A stretch of DNA of 64,000 bases from assembly GCF_018130165.1 (NCBI RefSeq), contig NZ_JAFCLZ010000016.1, positions 1 to 64,000 of the forward strand, in the 5' to 3' direction. Shown piece after piece: positions 62,113 to 64,000 of the stretch. The DNA is from Bradyrhizobium sp. JYMT SZCCT0180 (GTDB lineage: Bacteria; Pseudomonadota; Alphaproteobacteria; Rhizobiales; Xanthobacteraceae). The notes below the pieces were generated by a model. The model was not told the DNA's origin, ran no database searches, and saw only the letters and a program-made list of their open reading frames with translations. Each line of letters starts with the position of its first letter. The first letter of the stretch is position 1. The position numbers and the translations under genes are program-made.

Positions 62113-63459
62113 ATGAGTTCGACCGCGTTCAATCTGCTGCTCGCTTTCCTGCTGCTCGCCGCCAACGCGTTCTACGTGGCGGCCGAGTTTGCGCTGGTGA
62201 AGAGCCGCGGGTTTCGCATCAGGGCGATGGTCGAGCAGGACCGCTTCGGCGCGCGCCTGCTGCACAGCATGATGGGCAACATCGAGGCCTATCTGGCGTG
62301 CTGCCAGCTCGGAATTACCATGGCCTCGCTCGGCCTCGGCTGGGTTGGCGAGCCCACCGTTGCGGCGCTGCTCGAGCCGTTGCTGATCCCGCTCGGAATG
62401 TCGCAAGCCACGTTGCACTTCGTGTCGTTCCTCGCCGGCTTCCTGGTGTTCTCCTCGCTGCATATCGTGATCGGCGAACAGGTGCCGAAGACGCTGGCGA
62501 TCCGGCAGCCGATGCCGGTTTCGCAATGGATCGCGTATCCGCTCTATTTGTCCTATCTGGTTTTCTGGCCGCTGAACTGGCTCCTCAACACCGCGTCACG
62601 CGGAATTTTGCGGATGCTCGGCGTGGAGGAATCCTCACAGCATGAAATCCTAACCGACTCCGAGATCGAGGGGCTGGTGGAGGAATCGGCCGTGCACGGC
62701 GGCATCGAAAGCGGCGAGGCCGAATACATCCACAATGTTTTCCGCTTTGGCGACCTTGCCGTGTCTGACGTCATGGTCCACCGCACCGCCATGGTGATGA
62801 TCAATGCCGATCTGCCGCCGGACGAACTGGTGCGCGAGGTACTGGCGACCGAATACACCCGCATCCCGCTGTGGCGCGAGAAACCTGAAAACATCATCGG
62901 CGTGCTGCACGCCAAGGATCTGCTGCGCGCGATCCGCGCTTCCGAAGGCGACACCTCGCGTATCAACGTTGCGGCCATCATGCTGCCGCCCTGGTTCGTG
63001 CCGGAGATGCGGCCTCTGTCCGAACAGCTCAAGGCGTTCCGTCGCCGCAAGACCCACTTCGCGCTCGTCGTCGACGAGTATGGCGAAGTCGAAGGCATGG
63101 TGACGCTGGAAGACATTCTGGAGGAAATCGTCGGCGACATTTCCGATGAGCACGACGTGGTGGTGGCCGGCGTCCGGGCCCAGCCCGACGGCTCGGTGGT
63201 GGTCGATGGTTCGGTGCCGATCCGCGATCTCAACCGCGCCATGAACTGGCATCTGCCCGACGAGGAGGCGACCACGATCGCCGGTCTCGTCATTCACGAG
63301 GCGCGTTCGATCCCCGAGCGCGGCCAGAGTTTTACCTTTCACGGCTTCCGCTTCCGCGTGCTGCGCCGCGAGCGCAACCGCATCACCGCCTTGCGGATCG
63401 TGCCGGTGCCGCGCGAGGCCGAAGAACAGAAGCCGAGGCGGGCGGGTACGGCGTTCTGA
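62113..63459 (+). CDS. CNNM/CBS-domain transporter (hemolysin C / CorC-like family)
   Basis: A 448-aa membrane protein. Residues 1-190 are the CNNM (DUF21) domain with about four hydrophobic helices (AFLLLAANAFYVAAEFALVKSR is diagnostic). Two CBS domains at about 215-335 carry SDVMVHRTAMVMI and FALVVDEYGEVEGMVTLEDILEEIVGDI. The C-terminal CorC/HlyC domain starts near 350 (PIRDLNRAMNW). Relatives move or sense magnesium; the name hemolysin is historical. Downstream of aroB on the same strand. Confidence 0.9.
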   Translation: MSSTAFNLLLAFLLLAANAFYVAAEFALVKSRGFRIRAMVEQDRFGARLLHSMMGNIEAYLACCQLGITMASLGLGWVGEPTVAALLEPLLIPLGMSQATLHFVSFLAGFLVFSSLHIVIGEQVPKTLAIRQPMPVSQWIAYPLYLSYLVFWPLNWLLNTASRGILRMLGVEESSQHEILTDSEIEGLVEESAVHGGIESGEAEYIHNVFRFGDLAVSDVMVHRTAMVMINADLPPDELVREVLATEYTRIPLWREKPENIIGVLHAKDLLRAIRASEGDTSRINVAAIMLPPWFVPEMRPLSEQLKAFRRRKTHFALVVDEYGEVEGMVTLEDILEEIVGDISDEHDVVVAGVRAQPDGSVVVDGSVPIRDLNRAMNWHLPDEEATTIAGLVIHEARSIPERGQSFTFHGFRFRVLRRERNRITALRIVPVPREAEEQKPRRAGTAF

Positions 63460-63465
63460 GCGGGA

Positions 63466-63903
63466 TTACTCAATATCGATCGCGACGCCGCTGAGTTTCC
63501 ACGTTCCTTCGGATTCGATGAAGCCAAGCTGGTACCGCAGCTGTTTAGGCGCCGTCTGGAAATGGCCTTTCAGATTCAGCACGCCCTTCTCGTCGATCCT
63601 GGCGTCCTCGTCGAAAATCATTTTCTGCGCGACCACGGCGTCGAACACGGCGTGCTTCTCGACCAGGTCCTTGAACACCGCCCGCAGCTTTTCCGGCGGG
63701 AACTGCTCGCGAAACGGTTTTGAGATCTTGGCGTGGAGGATGGTGAAATTGTCAGCGGCGACCGCGTCGTTCAGCGTCACCAGGATGCTTTTCACCAGCA
63801 CCTCCTGAGCGGCGGGACCGGGCATGTCGAGCGCGAAGGCCTTGATGGAACACGTGGCCATCAACGCCGCAACGGCCAACCCCTGATGTGCCCAATAGCG
63901 CAT
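63466..63903 (-). CDS. Exported hypothetical protein (145 aa)
   Basis: A 145-aa protein with a signal peptide (hydrophobic 8-24, likely cut after AFA). The mature part has helices (AVAADNFTILHAKISKPFREQFPPEKLRAVFKDLVE) and C-terminal strands (YQLGFIESEGTWKLSGVAIDIE), a layout that resembles a cystatin-like or NTF2-like fold. It is convergent with the CNNM gene, six bases apart. No family name can be given. Confidence 0.72.
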   Translation of the reverse strand: MRYWAHQGLAVAALMATCSIKAFALDMPGPAAQEVLVKSILVTLNDAVAADNFTILHAKISKPFREQFPPEKLRAVFKDLVEKHAVFDAVVAQKMIFDEDARIDEKGVLNLKGHFQTAPKQLRYQLGFIESEGTWKLSGVAIDIE

Positions 63904-64000
63904 CGGACGACCCCATCACATGGCGATGGCATCGGGGTCAGTCCGACCCCGCGTTCGCATGGAAACCGCACCACCGCGCGACTGATTGTCTCACAAAGAT

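Noticed and set aside
62113..63459. Calling the CNNM/CBS protein a hemolysin
   Set aside because: The name is historical; the domain set is that of a magnesium or cobalt efflux or sensing protein and contains no toxin feature.

Overview
The window looks like chromosomal DNA of a Bradyrhizobium-like alphaproteobacterium (Nitrobacteraceae). It is GC-rich with dense genes, carries a phaR/phaA/phaB locus, a PTS-Ntr enzyme I (ptsP), ubiG next to lysC, and an xerD-aroK-aroB order. The intergenic spaces are full of REP-like palindromes of the kind I recall from that group. No search could be run, so family names rest on motifs read directly in the sequence and on recalled family knowledge. No rRNA, tRNA, CRISPR array or recognisable insertion sequence was found.

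Layout. 1-5000: dispersed repeat, Rieske oxygenase, Na+/H+ antiporter, two tandem NTF2-like paralogues, GFA-type zinc protein. 5200-14500: secreted caspase-like protein, serine hydrolase, DUF1345 membrane protein with farnesyl-diphosphate synthase, MtgA, ribosomal L32, and an EAL protein with a degenerate GGDEF. 14600-18800: polyhydroxybutyrate genes (phaR divergent from phaA-phaB) and a DMT exporter. 18900-29000: gloB-DUF985 and a divergent methyltransferase, DUF4167, then prmC-prfA, ptsP and lysC. 28800-33800: PH-domain protein-ubiG, a DMT transporter, and a coupled grxC-nitrilase-DUF1178 string beside comF.

33700-45100 is the accessory part. An RTX calcium-binding protein gene is inserted between comF and a methyltransferase and is flanked by a 25-bp direct repeat. 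Next comes a LysR-controlled SDR/DUF417/AhpD cassette bracketed by the methyltransferase 3' end and a second, decayed copy of that 3' end. A three-gene mannose operon (manA, a GT4 fusion protein, GH130) follows, then a cluster of very small genes.

45180-64000 returns to core functions: a second copy of the dispersed repeat, mutT, a TadG-like von Willebrand protein, argJ, a parvulin-type isomerase divergent from secA, an L,D-transpeptidase lipoprotein, accA, xerD, aroK-aroB, a CNNM/CBS transporter and an exported hypothetical protein. A TetR/reductase/SnoaL cassette with a perfect operator palindrome sits between xerD and aroK.

The core genes cover cell wall, translation, isoprenoid, fatty acid, aromatic and arginine synthesis, and protein export. 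The accessory genes look like stress, redox or surface-carbohydrate functions added at intergenic sites.
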